Made by a program: the position numbers and the translations under genes. From Planctomycetota bacterium (GTDB lineage Bacteria; Planctomycetota; UBA1135; UBA2386), in assembly GCA_947444055.1 (NCBI GenBank), contig CANEYR010000032.1, positions 1 to 37,456 on the forward strand: a DNA stretch of 37,456 bases. Direction: 5' to 3'. Positions 26,934 through 34,974 of the stretch are shown here, piece by piece (the stretch's first letter is position 1; each line of letters starts with the position of its first letter). The notes below the pieces were generated by a model that was not told the origin of the DNA, ran no database searches, and saw nothing but the letters and a program-made list of their open reading frames with translations.

Positions 26934-28445
26934 TCAGTCGTGGCGATGCGGCGGTGCGGCTGCATTGGCCATTGCCGAGGACAAGCACGCGTGCGCCGCG
27001 GCAACTGGTTGCCCTGCCTCGGTGGGTTCCTCAACAGCATCGAAGGGCGGCACCGTGATGCAGCGATCGTGGGTATCGACCGCCTGAATGCGCACGACGT
27101 GGCCTTCGAACTCGTCACCGACGGTGAAGCGATCGCGTTGCCCGGACTCCAGCGCCGCGTCCTTCGCACCCGACAACAGCTGCACGACGGGGCGTTCGGC
27201 GCGCGCGGTCTGCTGGCGCACGATGGCTTCGGCGCCATTCGCCATGCGCACGCGCGAGCCATTGGGGAACAGGCCGATCGTGCGCACGAAGCGGCGTAGC
27301 CACACCGGGTCGAAGTCCTTCTCGTTGCGGAACATCACCGCGTACGCCTCGATCGGCGTCAGCGCTCGCTTGTAGGGACGAACCGACGTCAGCGCTTCAA
27401 ACACGTCGCAGACACGCACCAGACGACTGGTGCCGCTGGGCGTCACCGGCAGCAAGGCCTGCGGATAGCCCTCGCCGTTCTGCCCCATATGGTGGCAGAA
27501 CGCGGCGCCGATCGCGCGCGGGTCGATCGGTTCGCTTTGTTCGAGCAGGATCTGCGCCCCGAGCCGCGGGTGCTGGGCCATCCAGTGCCATTCCTCGGCC
27601 GTCAGCCGCCCTTGCTTGAACAGCACTTCCTGGGGCACCTTCGATTTGCCGATGTCGTGCAGCAAGGCCGCCGAGCCGATGTGCACCAACTGTTCGCGCG
27701 TCGCGTCGAGCGCGCGCGCCACCTGCAGCGCGAGCAGGGCGACGCGCACACTGTGGCCGACCGTGAAGCGATCGACGTCGTCTTGCGTCGCCATCGACAG
27801 CAGCAAACTCGGTTCCTCGAAGTCCGCGACCGTACGTTCCACCACGGTCGACGCATCGTCGACCGCCAGCTCCTGGTCGCGGTGGGCGCGCACATGGTTT
27901 TGCTGCAGGCAGTCGGCGAGGTCTTGGTACTGGCTCAGCGCCTTCTGCGACTCATCGAGAGTGGTGCGGCGATCGGTGGGATGTCCCGGCGTGCGCAGGG
28001 AGATGCGCACGTTGCGAATGCCGAACGCCAGCATCGCGGCTTCGCGGTTCTGGCGCGTCAGCGCTTCGACATTGGGCGGCAGCAACAGCAGGTCGAGCAA
28101 CCGATTGGCTTCTTCGGCTTCTAGGCCTGGCATGAACGACAGCACGGCGATGTGGCGTTCGCTGCAGCGCCGCAGCAGCGAGCGCGCCTGCAGACTCGGC
28201 CCGGCCAGTGGTTGCCCATCGTGGTACAGGCGGTCGTCGCTGCACTGCAACGAGAAAGGCATGTCGACGCCAAGGTCTTCGGCGCGGCGCAGGGCCGCCG
28301 TCATTTCGACGAGCGAGTCGAGCACGTAGCGACTGTCGCGCGCGTGCAGCTGGCGATTGAGCGCGGCGACGACGAGTGCGTGCGTGAACGCGAGCACCGC
28401 GCTCGCCCGCAGTTGAGTCGCCGTTAGCTGCTTCATCGCGGTCAT
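26934..28445 (-). CDS. HD-GYP domain phosphodiesterase-like protein
   Basis: 503 residues. Residues about 225-370 are an HD-GYP domain, the family that hydrolyses cyclic-di-GMP. Visible are H231 (GHSVRVA), H263/D264 with K267 (LLHDIGKSKVP), H292 (QHPRLGAQIL), H318/H319, GEGYP (324-328), and D347 (RVCDVFEALTS.RPYK). The usual HHE is HHM here, so one metal-binding position is changed and activity should not be assumed. The first 190 residues form a helical region (DRLYHDGQPLAG and FMPGLEAEEANRLL), seen in some proteobacterial HD-GYP proteins, probably regulatory. The C-terminal 100 residues include a small beta domain and an Ala/His-rich end. Its ATG overlaps the stop of the upstream gene (ATGA). 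Confidence 0.85.
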   Translation of the reverse strand: MTAMKQLTATQLRASAVLAFTHALVVAALNRQLHARDSRYVLDSLVEMTAALRRAEDLGVDMPFSLQCSDDRLYHDGQPLAGPSLQARSLLRRCSERHIAVLSFMPGLEAEEANRLLDLLLLPPNVEALTRQNREAAMLAFGIRNVRISLRTPGHPTDRRTTLDESQKALSQYQDLADCLQQNHVRAHRDQELAVDDASTVVERTVADFEEPSLLLSMATQDDVDRFTVGHSVRVALLALQVARALDATREQLVHIGSAALLHDIGKSKVPQEVLFKQGRLTAEEWHWMAQHPRLGAQILLEQSEPIDPRAIGAAFCHHMGQNGEGYPQALLPVTPSGTSRLVRVCDVFEALTSVRPYKRALTPIEAYAVMFRNEKDFDPVWLRRFVRTIGLFPNGSRVRMANGAEAIVRQQTARAERPVVQLLSGAKDAALESGQRDRFTVGDEFEGHVVRIQAVDTHDRCITVPPFDAVEEPTEAGQPVAAAHACLSSAMANAAAPPHRHD

Positions 28446-29032
28446 GGCGAGTCGGCCGGTGTGAGGTGGGCTGCGACCGTCGCGCTGATGCGTTCGCAGA
28501 GGGCGGCGAGATCGTCGGCGCTGCGGCCGTTGGCGAGGTCGGCCTGCAGAGTCGTCGTCAGCTCGGCCAAGGCGGCGAGGGCGGCCGCATTCGAATGAAT
28601 GCCGAAGTGTTCACGCAGCATGGTAGTGGCGCCAGCTGTCGCGCCTTCGTGGCCACTGCCGCAGGCGTCGGCGAGCACGGCCAGACACTCCGCCGAAAGC
28701 CCGGCGTCGAGGTCCGGCACGGCGTGGTCGGCAGCCGTCAGTTTGCTCGGCAGCACCTTCATCTCCGCCAACGTCACCACCTCGATGCGCTTGTCAGCAC
28801 CGCTGGGCGGTGGCTGCGTCACCTTGCTGGTCGGCTCCTGCAAACAGGACAACATCGCTTCGGTCGTCTCCGCGAGCCGCACTTCCAGCATCGGGTCGCA
28901 CGCGTCAAACATCGACGTCGGCAGCGATGACGAGCGCTTGACCTCGGTGCGTACATCGAGCCGCCATTGGGCGAGGGCTGCTGGAAAGAGCGCTTCTCCA
29001 GAAGGCATGGGGTCGCGGGGGCGAATCGACAT
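28442..29032 (-). CDS. Unknown protein coupled to the HD-GYP gene
   Basis: 196 residues, no signal peptide or transmembrane segment. The first 100 residues are mixed, with a PPPSGADKR linker; the last 90 are Ala/Leu-rich and helical (AALAALAELTTTLQADLANG, then a DDLAALCERISATVAAHL segment). I do not recognise it. The ATGA overlap with the HD-GYP start indicates coupled translation, so the two products may form a complex or share a pathway, perhaps as sensor and phosphodiesterase; this is inference. The ATG at 29032 is the first in frame; an ATG eight codons later (MPSGEALF) is possible. Divergent from the thiolase. Confidence 0.65.
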   Translation of the reverse strand: MSIRPRDPMPSGEALFPAALAQWRLDVRTEVKRSSSLPTSMFDACDPMLEVRLAETTEAMLSCLQEPTSKVTQPPPSGADKRIEVVTLAEMKVLPSKLTAADHAVPDLDAGLSAECLAVLADACGSGHEGATAGATTMLREHFGIHSNAAALAALAELTTTLQADLANGRSADDLAALCERISATVAAHLTPADSP

Positions 29033-29055
29033 CGACTGTCGCTATCGGCCCGGCA

Positions 29056-29112
29056 TGGCAACGCAGTGAAGTGCGGCCGGGGCCGGCTGATTGCGCCGGT
29101 GCAGCGTTGCCA
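29056..29112. promoter_or_regulatory. 9-bp inverted repeat in the divergent thiolase promoter region
   Basis: TGGCAACGC (29056-29064) and GCGTTGCCA (29104-29112) are perfect reverse complements 39 bases apart, with a GGCCGGGGCCGG block between them. They lie in the 112-bp region between the divergent HD-GYP-partner gene and thiolase, about 32 bp before the thiolase start. Possible operator pair; the regulator is unknown. Confidence 0.3.
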
Positions 29113-29144
29113 GCTCTCACCGTTGCCTCGACACTGGTCGCGAC

Positions 29145-30326
29145 ATGGAACGTATTGCAATCGTCGACGCCGTTCGCACGCCCATCGGCAAGTTCATGGG
29201 TGGCCTGGCGCCGCTATCCGCCGTCGAATTGGGGGCCGCCGCCGTGGCCGCTGTGCTCGCGCGCACCGGCATCACGCCAACCGATGTCGAAGAATGCTAC
29301 ATGGGCCAGGCGCGCCAACTCGGCTCCGGGCCCAACCCAGCGCGGCAGGTCGCGATCAAGTCGGGCATGGGCTTTGGCTGTGTGGCGACGACCGTCAACA
29401 AGGCCTGTGGCAGCAGCTTGAAGGCGATCGATTTCGCGCGCGCGGCGCTGCTGCTCGATGGCAAGCGGGTGGTGATCGCGGGCGGCATGGAGAGCATGTC
29501 GAACATCCCGTTCCTGTTGCCGAACATGCGCCAAGGCTTTCGCCTCGGCCACGTCGAGGTCAAAGACGGCAACTTTCAGGACGGCTTCACCTGCGGCATC
29601 CTCGGCGAGCCGATGGGCATGACGGCGGAGTATCTGGCAGACGACTACGGCATCGGCCGCGCCGAGCAGGATGAGTACGCGCTGCAGTCGCACCAGCGCG
29701 CCGAGGCCGCCCAGAAGGCGCTGCGCTTTGCCGCCGAAATCACCCCGATCACGATCGTCGGCAAGAAGGGACCGACCGTGATCGACCGCGACGAACACAT
29801 TCGCCCAGGGGTCACGCTCGCCGACCTGCAAAAGCTGCCACCGGTGTTTCGGCCCAAGGTCGGCACCGTGCACGCTGGCAACAGCTCGGGCATCACCGAT
29901 GGTGCCTCGGCCCTGTTGCTGATGACGGCGAGTGAAGTGCAGCGGCGCGGGCTACAGCCGTTGGCGTGGTTGGGGGCGTCGGCAACCGCCGGTGTCGCCC
30001 CGCGCATCATGGGCATCGGTCCGGTGCCAGCTGTGCGCAACTTGCTGCAACGCACGGCGCGTACGCTCGCGGACTATGACTTGGTCGAGCTGAACGAAGC
30101 GTTCGCCGCCCAGATGCTCGCGTGCTTGAAGGACCTGCCGATCGCGCGCGACCGCGTCAACGTCAACGGCGGGGCGATCGCGCTCGGGCATCCGATCGGC
30201 GCCACCGGGGCCCGCATCGTGGTGACGCTGTTGCACGAACTGGCGCGGCGCGGCGGCAAGCGCGGCCTCGCGACGTTGTGCATGAGTGGCGGCATGGGCA
30301 TGGCGATGGAGTTCGAACGCGCATGA
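29145..30326 (+). CDS. Thiolase (acetyl-CoA C-acyltransferase)
   Basis: Catalyses thiolytic cleavage of 3-ketoacyl-CoA or condensation of two acetyl-CoA; cytosolic, in fatty-acid degradation or polyhydroxyalkanoate/ketogenic pathways. 393 residues, exactly the family size. The acyl-accepting cysteine is C88 ([10 protein letters not shown]), the histidine is H349 in [16 protein letters not shown] and the second cysteine is C379 in [15 protein letters not shown] is also present. The degradative and biosynthetic subtypes cannot be told apart from sequence; the length and motifs are closest to acetyl-CoA acetyltransferases. The ATG at 29145 starts the family N-terminus [15 protein letters not shown]. 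An enoyl-CoA hydratase 2.6 kb downstream suggests linked acyl-CoA metabolism. Confidence 0.93.
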   Translation: MERIAIVDAVRTPIGKFMGGLAPLSAVELGAAAVAAVLARTGITPTDVEECYMGQARQLGSGPNPARQVAIKSGMGFGCVATTVNKACGSSLKAIDFARAALLLDGKRVVIAGGMESMSNIPFLLPNMRQGFRLGHVEVKDGNFQDGFTCGILGEPMGMTAEYLADDYGIGRAEQDEYALQSHQRAEAAQKALRFAAEITPITIVGKKGPTVIDRDEHIRPGVTLADLQKLPPVFRPKVGTVHAGNSSGITDGASALLLMTASEVQRRGLQPLAWLGASATAGVAPRIMGIGPVPAVRNLLQRTARTLADYDLVELNEAFAAQMLACLKDLPIARDRVNVNGGAIALGHPIGATGARIVVTLLHELARRGGKRGLATLCMSGGMGMAMEFERA

Positions 30327-30415
30327 GCTGCTGTGCTCGTTGGCCGGCGCGCGTGGCGGAATCGAGCCTGGGGGTGGACGCGTGCCCCGTTCGCCACGAC
30401 GCTGCCCGCCTCTGC

Positions 30416-30850
30416 ATGTCGAAGCTCCGTTCCTGCGTCCTTCCCTTCTTCCTGTTGGTGACCGCTTGCGCGTTCGCGCGCCAAGACACCAATGAACCGA
30501 TCGACGCGCCGACCGTGCGTGCGTTCGTGCCTGGCAAGACCACCGCCCGCGAGGTCGTAGAACGGCTCGGCGCGCCGACCGACGTGGTGCAGCTCGGCAA
30601 GCGCACGGCCTATCGCTACGACAGCGCGTCCCAGAAGAGCACGGTGCTGTTTCTGTTGCTGATCAACTTCGCCAACCAGGATGCGCGCAGCGATCGGGTG
30701 TGGGTGTTCTTCGACGAGCACGATGTCGTGACGCACTTCGGGGCGTCGTTCGGCACGCACCGACCGCAGTACGCGATGCCTTGGGAAGACGTGCACGAAG
30801 CCAGCGACAGTGCCTCGCGCGATGCGAGTCGGCCGGGGGCTTCCCGGTGA
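30416..30850 (+). CDS. Lipoprotein with SmpA/OmlA (BamE-like) motif
   Basis: 144 residues. The lipobox LVTAC puts the modified cysteine at C18 after a short hydrophobic signal (VLPFFLLVTA). The following domain has KTTAREVVERLGAPTDVV (41-58), the SmpA/OmlA fold pattern GxT..dV...lG.P, and an aromatic-rich beta part (RVWVFFDEHDVVTHFG). SmpA-type lipoproteins usually sit in the outer membrane; BamE supports outer-membrane protein assembly, but most members are uncharacterised. The ATG at 30416 gives a compact lipoprotein signal. Its TGA overlaps the GTG of the next gene (GTGA), so translation of the two lipoproteins is coupled. Confidence 0.78.
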   Translation: MSKLRSCVLPFFLLVTACAFARQDTNEPIDAPTVRAFVPGKTTAREVVERLGAPTDVVQLGKRTAYRYDSASQKSTVLFLLLINFANQDARSDRVWVFFDEHDVVTHFGASFGTHRPQYAMPWEDVHEASDSASRDASRPGASR

Positions 30851-31293
30851 AGGGCGGCTGGGTTTTGCTGTGCGCACCGCTGCTGCTCGGGGCGGCAGGT
30901 TGCGTGACGGGCTCGTTCTCGCGCAAGAGCTACGACGACCCGATCGGCGCGCAGCAACTAGCAGCGCTGCGGCCTGCTGCCGACACGTTGACGAGTTGCC
31001 TCGCCGCGTTGGGCGCGCCCAATCGGGTCTTCGAGCACGGCCTGCGGGCCGATGGCACCGCGGGCATGGCGCTCTTGTGGTGTTGGCGCGACGCTTCGGG
31101 GTGGGGCCTGCAGGTGTCGGTCGGCACCGAGGACGCGTCGGGCAGCTTGTCGATCGATCGCGTCTCGACCGACTTGCCTGGCTGCATGCTGTGGTTTGGG
31201 CCGGACCTGGTGCTGGAACGTTGGCGCTCGGGGCTGGTCGGCGACCTGGTGCCGAGTCGACGGCGGCCGACGATGGCCATAGACGGTGGGTGA
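30847..31293 (+). CDS. Small lipoprotein coupled to its BamE-like neighbour
   Basis: 148 residues from a GTG that overlaps the upstream TGA. The signal MKGGWVLLCAPLLLGAAGC is a classic lipoprotein signal with the modified cysteine at C19. The mature part contains CLAALGAPNRVFE (about 51-63), which again recalls the lG.P..v motif of SmpA-like folds but is weaker than in the neighbour, followed by a Trp-rich beta segment (LLWCWRDASGWGLQV). It may be a distant paralogue, or simply a partner. Function unknown. The lipoprotein signal is convincing because the GTG start sits exactly at its N-terminus. Confidence 0.72.
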   Translation: MKGGWVLLCAPLLLGAAGCVTGSFSRKSYDDPIGAQQLAALRPAADTLTSCLAALGAPNRVFEHGLRADGTAGMALLWCWRDASGWGLQVSVGTEDASGSLSIDRVSTDLPGCMLWFGPDLVLERWRSGLVGDLVPSRRRPTMAIDGG

Positions 31294-31396
31294 TCGGCGG
31301 TTTGTGTGCTGGCGGTGAGAAGGCCGCCGCCACGAACTTTCACGGCGGAACGCCCGGCGTTATGACCTTCCCCCCGTGCTCGACTACATCGCTCGC

Positions 31397-32341
31397 ATGC
31401 CCAGAATCGTCGCCGCCCTGTTTGCCACCGTCTTCGCCACGGTGGTTGCCGCCCAAGAGATCCCCGGTCTGCGCGCGTCGCTGACCACGCACTCCCTGGT
31501 GCCAGCCAACGCCAAGGTCGAGCTGCGTCTGCTGCTCCAGATCGACCGCGACACCGAGGTTCCCGCCGAGTTGCTGACCGGCGTCAACCTGACCGTGAAG
31601 TGCAATGACGAGGAGCAGAAGCCCATCGTGCAAGCGGGCAAGCCGGGCATGGTGGCGCTGGTCGCAGGAACGCGCATCGAACGCGTCATGACGTTCCCCG
31701 CGTCTGCGTTCTTGCCATCGCCGGATCTCTCGCAGGTCGGGCGCGTCGTCGTGTCAGTGGCTGGACTGGCGGCGACGACGACCTGCGCGTTCAAGGTGGC
31801 ACCCGACACCCGCAACGTCGATCTCGCCACGCTGGACCTCGACAAGACCCAGGTTGTGTTGGTCACCAACTTTGGTGAGATGACCTTGACCTTCCGCCCC
31901 GACAAGGCGCCAAAGCACGTCGAGAACTTCCTCAAGCTCTGCCTGCAGGGCTTCTACGACGGCACCAAGTTCCACCGCGTTCGCACCGGCTTCATGATCC
32001 AGGGCGGCTGCCCGAATACGAAGGACGACAGCAAGCCAGAGCAGTGGGGCAGCGGCGGACCTGGCTACACGATCAACGCCGAGTTCAACGACCTGCGCCA
32101 CCTGCGCGGCACGCTGTCGATGGCGCGCACGGCCGAGCCCAACACCGCCGGGTCAGGCTTCTTCATAGTGCACAACGAAACCCCCAGCCTGGACCACCGC
32201 TATTCGGCGTTCGGCAACCTGGAGAAGGGCGCGGACACCCTCGATCGCATCTGCACGGTGCCGGTCGGTGGCCCTAAAAACGAGACGCCGGTCATGCCCG
32301 TGATCCTGCACGCCGCGATCGTGCTGCCGGTGAAGAAGTAG
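31397..32341 (+). CDS. Exported cyclophilin-type peptidyl-prolyl isomerase with extra N-terminal domain
   Basis: 314 residues. A signal peptide (RIVAALFATVFATVVAAQ, 3-20) directs export. Residues about 21-140 are a beta-rich domain of unknown type that may be Ig-like. Residues about 150-314 are a cyclophilin domain that isomerises X-Pro bonds in periplasmic or outer-membrane proteins: FHRV with the catalytic Arg (192-195), GFMIQGG (198-204), SGFFIV (253-258). This is the small bacterial type, without the human-type cyclosporin Trp loop. The ATG at 31397 gives a clean signal peptide; a GTG at 31376 lies seven codons upstream. It is followed after 48 bp by a cytosolic cyclophilin. Confidence 0.88.
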   Translation: MPRIVAALFATVFATVVAAQEIPGLRASLTTHSLVPANAKVELRLLLQIDRDTEVPAELLTGVNLTVKCNDEEQKPIVQAGKPGMVALVAGTRIERVMTFPASAFLPSPDLSQVGRVVVSVAGLAATTTCAFKVAPDTRNVDLATLDLDKTQVVLVTNFGEMTLTFRPDKAPKHVENFLKLCLQGFYDGTKFHRVRTGFMIQGGCPNTKDDSKPEQWGSGGPGYTINAEFNDLRHLRGTLSMARTAEPNTAGSGFFIVHNETPSLDHRYSAFGNLEKGADTLDRICTVPVGGPKNETPVMPVILHAAIVLPVKK

Positions 32342-32389
32342 CCCACGCGCTCGACCCCGATCGAGGTTTGCGGCAGGATCTGCCGCTCC

Positions 32390-32953
32390 ATGGATCTCGA
32401 ACAGCAAGACCTCGACACTGTCGAAGCGGCCATCGTCACGGACAAAGGCACGATGGTCGTCACGTTCTTCCCCAAGCAGGCGCCAAAGCATGTGCGCAGC
32501 TTCCTCACGCTGGCGCAGAACGGCTTCTACGAAGGCGTCGCGTTCCACCGCGTGCTGCGCAACTTCATGATCCAAACGGGCTGTCCGCACAGCAAGAAGG
32601 ACGGCGGTGGCATTCCCGGCGGTGGCATGCCTGGCACCGGCGGTCCCGGCTACCAGTTGCCGGCGGAGTTCAGTGACATCCCGCACACGCGCGGTGTGCT
32701 GTCGATGGCGCGCGGGCGCGATGCCAACTCGGCGGGTTCGCAGTTCTTCATCGTGCACGCCGACCACGCGAGCTTCTTGGACGGCCAGTACACGGTGTTC
32801 GGGAAGGTCGAGGACGGCCTCGATGTGCTCGATGCGATCGCCAGCGTCGACTGTGACTTCGGCGGCGCGGGCGAGCGCAGCAAGCCGAAGGAGCGGGTGG
32901 AAGTTCGCAAGGTCGAGTTGCGGCCGCGCCAAGTGCGTGCGCAGGAGGGCTGA
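32390..32953 (+). CDS. Cytosolic cyclophilin-type peptidyl-prolyl isomerase
   Basis: 187 residues, no signal peptide, so a cytoplasmic rotamase. Catalytic and binding motifs are complete: FHRV (52-55), FMIQTG (59-64), SQFFIVHA (117-124), and DGQYTVFGKV (131-140). A Gly/Pro-rich insert (about 71-86) lies in the loop after the first motif. It is closely similar in motif order to the exported cyclophilin upstream, so the pair probably arose by duplication, with one copy gaining a signal peptide and extra domain. The enoyl-CoA hydratase starts three bases after its stop, with its ribosome-binding site inside this gene's last codons. Confidence 0.9.
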   Translation: MDLEQQDLDTVEAAIVTDKGTMVVTFFPKQAPKHVRSFLTLAQNGFYEGVAFHRVLRNFMIQTGCPHSKKDGGGIPGGGMPGTGGPGYQLPAEFSDIPHTRGVLSMARGRDANSAGSQFFIVHADHASFLDGQYTVFGKVEDGLDVLDAIASVDCDFGGAGERSKPKERVEVRKVELRPRQVRAQEG

Positions 32954-32956
32954 GCG

Positions 32957-33754
32957 ATGATGAGCGAACTACAAACGATGCAGAACGTGCTGGTCGCGCG
33001 CGAAGGGCATCTGGCGATCGTCACCGTCAATCGACCGAGCAAGCTGAACGCGCTCGACGATGCCACCATTGCCGAGCTCGATGCGGTGTTCGCCGCGATC
33101 GATCGCGACGACACGGTCGGCGCGGTGATCCTGACGGGCGCTGGCGAGAAGGCGTTCGTCGCGGGCGCTGACATCTCGGTGCTCAGCAAGCAGGGTGTCC
33201 TTGATGGCAAAGACAACTCGTTGCGCGGCCAGGCGATGATGCTGCGCATCGAGAACAGCAAGAAGCCGGTGATTGCGGCGATCAACGGCTTTGCCTTGGG
33301 CGGTGGCCTCGAGCTGGCGCTGGCGTGCGACGTTCGCTTCGCGGCGAAGACGGCCAAGCTGGGCTTGCCTGAGGTGTCGCTCGGCATCATCCCGGGCTAC
33401 GGCGGTACGCAGCGATTGCCGCGGCTCTGTGGCACTGGTGTCGCACTGCAGCTGATTCTCACCGGCGATCCAGTCACTGCGGACGAAGCGCTGCGCGTCG
33501 GACTGGTGAACGGCGTGTTCGAGCCGACGGAGCTGCTCGCGGGTTGCAAGGCCGTCGCTCTGCGCATGATCTCGCGCGGCCCGCAAGCGCTGGCCCTGGC
33601 GAAGCAGATGGTGCGGCGGGGCGCGCATCTGTCGATGCACGACGGCTTGCAGTTGGAGGCCGATTCGTTCGGCATCATCAGCAGCACCGCCGAGTTCAAA
33701 GAAGGCATGGCGGCGTTCCTTGAGAAGCGCAAGCCGACGTGGCTGCGCACCTGA
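32957..33754 (+). CDS. Enoyl-CoA hydratase/isomerase (crotonase family)
   Basis: 265 residues. Hydrates trans-2-enoyl-CoA to 3-hydroxyacyl-CoA in fatty-acid or short-chain acyl-CoA metabolism. Both catalytic glutamates of true hydratases are present: E119 in GFALGGGLELALACD and E139 in LPEVSLGIIPGYGGTQRLPR. The oxyanion-hole segment FVAGADI is at 67-73. A strong AGGAGGG site lies 7 bases before the ATG, within the end of the cyclophilin gene. Its TGA overlaps the pabB ATG (TGATG), an unexpected coupling of acyl-CoA and folate genes. The exact substrate is not predictable. Confidence 0.92.
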   Translation: MMSELQTMQNVLVAREGHLAIVTVNRPSKLNALDDATIAELDAVFAAIDRDDTVGAVILTGAGEKAFVAGADISVLSKQGVLDGKDNSLRGQAMMLRIENSKKPVIAAINGFALGGGLELALACDVRFAAKTAKLGLPEVSLGIIPGYGGTQRLPRLCGTGVALQLILTGDPVTADEALRVGLVNGVFEPTELLAGCKAVALRMISRGPQALALAKQMVRRGAHLSMHDGLQLEADSFGIISSTAEFKEGMAAFLEKRKPTWLRT

Positions 33755-34974
33755 TGGAGACGGCGAGTGAGGCCACGGCGCCGTTTCTCGCGTTGATGGC
33801 GGCAGCACGCACGGGTCCGGTCGCTCTGCTGCACAGTGGTGGGCAGGGCGCGACGTGGTTGTGCACCGATGCAGTGGCGCAGTTGACGTTGCCTGCGGGG
33901 GCGGAGATCGGTGCGTGGGCGCAGCTCGATGCGTTCTTGCACCAGCATGAAGGGCGACGCGTGGTTGGGTGGCTCGGCTACGATCTCGGCCGCGATGTCG
34001 AAGCGTGGCAGAAGCGGCTCGTGGACGACTTTCCGGTGCCGGTGCTGCACGTAGCTGCCTATGCGACCGTGCGGGAGTTTGCGCCAGCGGTGCCGACGGG
34101 GGCGCCGAGGGTGCCTGCCGCGACGGCGTTGCGTGCCCACGTCGACGCCGCTGACTACGAACGCCGCGTCGCGGCCGTGGTCGAGCACATTGGTGCCGGC
34201 GACATCTTCCAAGCGAACTTGACCCAGCCATTCACCGGGTCGTGGCAGGGGGACCCGCGCGCGCTGTTTTGGCGATTGTGTGAGCAGAGCCCAGCACCGT
34301 TCGCGGCCTATGTCGAGGATGGCCAGGGCACGGCGGTGTTGAGCAGTTCGCCGGAGGAGTTTCTGTGGCGGCAGGGCGACAGCGTGCGCACGCGACCGAT
34401 CAAGGGCACCCGCGCGCGCGGCGCCGACGCGGTCGAAGACCAACGCTTGCTGCGCGAACTCGTGCACAGTGAGAAGGACGAAGCCGAGCTGGCTATGATC
34501 GTCGATCTGATGCGCAACGACCTGGGCAAGGTGGCGGCAATCGGTTCGGTGCAGGTCGGACCGTTCCCCGAGCATCGCTCGTTTGCGCAGGTGCACCACC
34601 TGTTCGCCACCGTCACCGGGCAACTGCGACCGGGCATCTCGCACGTCGACTTGCTGCGCGCGACCTTCCCCGGAGGCTCGATCACCGGCTGCCCAAAGCA
34701 GCGGTGCCTCGAAATCCTCGAACAGCACGAAGTGGCGCGGCGCGGCATCTACACCGGCGCCATTGGTTGGTTTGGGCCCGGTGGCGCGATGCACCTCAAC
34801 ATTGCCATCCGCACTTTGGTGCATCGCGCCGGTCGGTTGCGTGGCAACGCCGGTGGTGGCGTCACCGCCCTCAGCGACCCGCATCTCGAATGGCGCGAGA
34901 CGTTGGCGAAGATGGTCGGCATCGAGAAGGCCCTGCAGGTGGCAGTGCAGATGCCGAACGCGGGGACGGCATGA
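33754..34974 (+). CDS. pabB: Aminodeoxychorismate synthase component I
   Basis: 406 residues. Converts chorismate plus ammonia to 4-amino-4-deoxychorismate in p-aminobenzoate and folate synthesis. The motif PIKGTRARG carries the lysine K217 that marks PabB-type enzymes; anthranilate synthases have Ala there. VDLMRNDLGKV and a GGSITGCPKQR segment complete the chorismate-binding domain. There is no fused glutamine amidotransferase and no separate pabA in the window, so ammonia supply must come from elsewhere. The ATG at 33754 overlaps the ech stop; an in-frame GTG at 33739 is less likely. Its TGA overlaps the pabC start (ATGA). Confidence 0.92.
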   Translation: METASEATAPFLALMAAARTGPVALLHSGGQGATWLCTDAVAQLTLPAGAEIGAWAQLDAFLHQHEGRRVVGWLGYDLGRDVEAWQKRLVDDFPVPVLHVAAYATVREFAPAVPTGAPRVPAATALRAHVDAADYERRVAAVVEHIGAGDIFQANLTQPFTGSWQGDPRALFWRLCEQSPAPFAAYVEDGQGTAVLSSSPEEFLWRQGDSVRTRPIKGTRARGADAVEDQRLLRELVHSEKDEAELAMIVDLMRNDLGKVAAIGSVQVGPFPEHRSFAQVHHLFATVTGQLRPGISHVDLLRATFPGGSITGCPKQRCLEILEQHEVARRGIYTGAIGWFGPGGAMHLNIAIRTLVHRAGRLRGNAGGGVTALSDPHLEWRETLAKMVGIEKALQVAVQMPNAGTA

